The position numbers were made by a program, and so were the translations under genes. A stretch of DNA of 36,232 nucleotides, from the IMG/VR virus record IMGVR_UViG_3300042346_000299, positions 1-36,232 of that record. The stretch is one strand, 5' to 3'. Below are positions 35,393-36,232 of the stretch, one piece after another. This DNA comes from a virus. How positions within the stretch are numbered: the stretch's first letter is position 1; the number at the start of each line of letters is the position of its first letter. A model generated the notes under the pieces. That model was not told where the DNA came from, searched no databases, and saw only the letters and a list, made by a program, of their open reading frames with translations.

Positions 35393-36232
35393 TTATTGAG
35401 TCAAATCGTAGAAGGTTAAAGACCCGATGGCCGCACCGGAGGAGCCCGACAGCACCCGGATGCCCAGCGTATAGATATCGCTCGTCCCCGTCAAGGAGGA
35501 ACCCAACTGAAGATCCCAGTTGTACGCCGCAGGCTGGTTGATCGTCCCGCTGGACTGGTTTGTGGCTTTCACGTACTGGATATCTACGATGGTGCCTACC
35601 GTCATGGCCGTGGCAGAGGTGTCCATTTCCACGTTGGCATCGCTTGCTACCGCAGCCCAAGAAGCCCCAGTCAGCCCTGTGCTGTTCTTTGCCAGGATAA
35701 CCTCAAAGTCATCCCCCGTCGAGGTCGGCATCACGTTAAATTTTACGGGCAGCACCACTGCGTTCAGCGCGGTGGAAGCCAGCCGGATGGACACCAGAGG
35801 GACAAATGTCGTGCCAATCGAAGTTCTGGTCGTTGTCCTGCGGGCAACGTGCTCAATGGAGGTCTGCTCGTACCCGCCTTCTGAAACCACCGAGGAGCAA
35901 ATTTGCTTCATGGACGAAGCGCTTGCCGTCGCTGCGGTGTTGGTAATCTCGTACCTGACCGGCAAAATTGCCGTGGTCATGTAAACAGAAGTGATGTCGT
36001 TTGCATTCTCAAACGTGTGGCAGACGATGTACTGACCGTCAATGATGAACCCACAACGAACCGAACCTACCCCAAGCCACTCAAAGTCCATCCACAAAAT
36101 TTGTGCTTTGGTCAGGTCTAGGGTAAACCCTGAGTCTCCTGTTCCATCAAGTTTGTCGCCGTTCCAATCCGCTTGGTTGACCGCCCGCGCATCACTGACA
36201 GATCCTGAGATGTAAGACCGCAGGACAAAGGA
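35393..36232 (-). CDS. Structural protein, N-terminus beyond window edge
   Basis: The frame is open to the right edge: upstream of the first internal start, codons for LRSYISGSVSDARAVNQADW and KLDGTGDSGFTLDLTKAQILWMDFEWLGVGSVRCGF continue. These are the hallmarks of a widespread tailed-phage structural protein (LxxxVSGSVxDxR... WNxDKLDGTG... WLGVGxVR), beta-rich, possibly a tail or head decoration component. About 279 residues are visible. The stop precedes the next gene by 11 bp. Confidence 0.75.
   Translation of the reverse strand, partial: SFVLRSYISGSVSDARAVNQADWNGDKLDGTGDSGFTLDLTKAQILWMDFEWLGVGSVRCGFIIDGQYIVCHTFENANDITSVYMTTAILPVRYEITNTAATASASSMKQICSSVVSEGGYEQTSIEHVARRTTTRTSIGTTFVPLVSIRLASTALNAVVLPVKFNVMPTSTGDDFEVILAKNSTGLTGASWAAVASDANVEMDTSATAMTVGTIVDIQYVKATNQSSGTINQPAAYNWDLQLGSSLTGTSDIYTLGIRVLSGSSGAAIGSLTFYDLTQ

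Noticed and set aside
35382-35660. Upstream extension of the 33816 gene to an earlier start
   Set aside because: The extension (Cys/His/Gly-rich) only overlaps the true coding end of the neighbouring structural gene in another frame; ATG at 35381 fits the spacing.

Overview
This window is part of a tailed double-stranded DNA bacteriophage genome. No complete host gene is visible. Genes are densely packed, with many ATGA or GTGA overlaps and many tiny reading frames. There is a phage recombination module and a block of very large virion proteins. The ribosome-binding sites (AAGGAG type), the sigma70-like promoters and integron-like attC recombination sites of a betaproteobacterial or gammaproteobacterial style suggest a Gram-negative proteobacterial host. 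That host call is an inference. The virion block, with a 2082-residue polyvalent internal protein, suggests a podovirus-like phage, but no terminase, portal or capsid gene lies in the window to settle this.

Layout. (1) 1-2076, rightward: an alanine-repeat gene cut by the window edge, a 60-residue gene, two tetraloop hairpins, and a consensus promoter feeding an intricately folded RNA (about 811-969) that ends where an unrecognised 299-residue gene begins; a 63-residue gene follows. (2) 2080-4640, leftward genes: a chain of small accessory genes separated by sites with the layout of integron attC sites (inverted R''/L'' and L'/R' boxes, an extrahelical A, and covarying core boxes at the two ends of each unit). 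The first unit is a small alarmone (ppGpp) hydrolase. (3) 4684-7739, leftward: promoter, TOPRIM primase, SF2 helicase and a GIY-YIG homing endonuclease. (4) 7785-10442, leftward: a second, more eroded cluster of attC-bounded small genes, a ParB-like protein and two small genes. (5) 10467-15430, rightward: about two dozen tiny early-type genes driven by a promoter related to those at 4.7 and 15.8 kb. (6) 15515-15811, leftward: a small VRR-NUC-type nuclease with its own terminator. (7) 15811-23566, rightward: more small genes plus a recombination set, namely a Cas4/RecB-type exonuclease, an AT-hook-like protein, an HNH homing endonuclease, a DUF1071-type annealing protein, an SSB-like protein with an acidic tip, a ribbon-helix-helix regulator and a Ref/HNH-like nuclease. 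(8) 23711-36232, leftward: virion proteins, the last running off the right edge.

The most unusual content is the pair of attC-bounded cassette clusters inside a phage, with no integrase gene in the window. Every gene in them lies antisense to its attC polarity and co-directional with the phage transcript. Next in interest are the pseudoknotted RNA before the 299-residue gene, the two homing endonucleases placed at gene starts with imitations of the neighbouring gene's 5' end, and three related promoter/operator regions that could co-regulate the leftward and rightward blocks. No CRISPR array and no tRNA were found.
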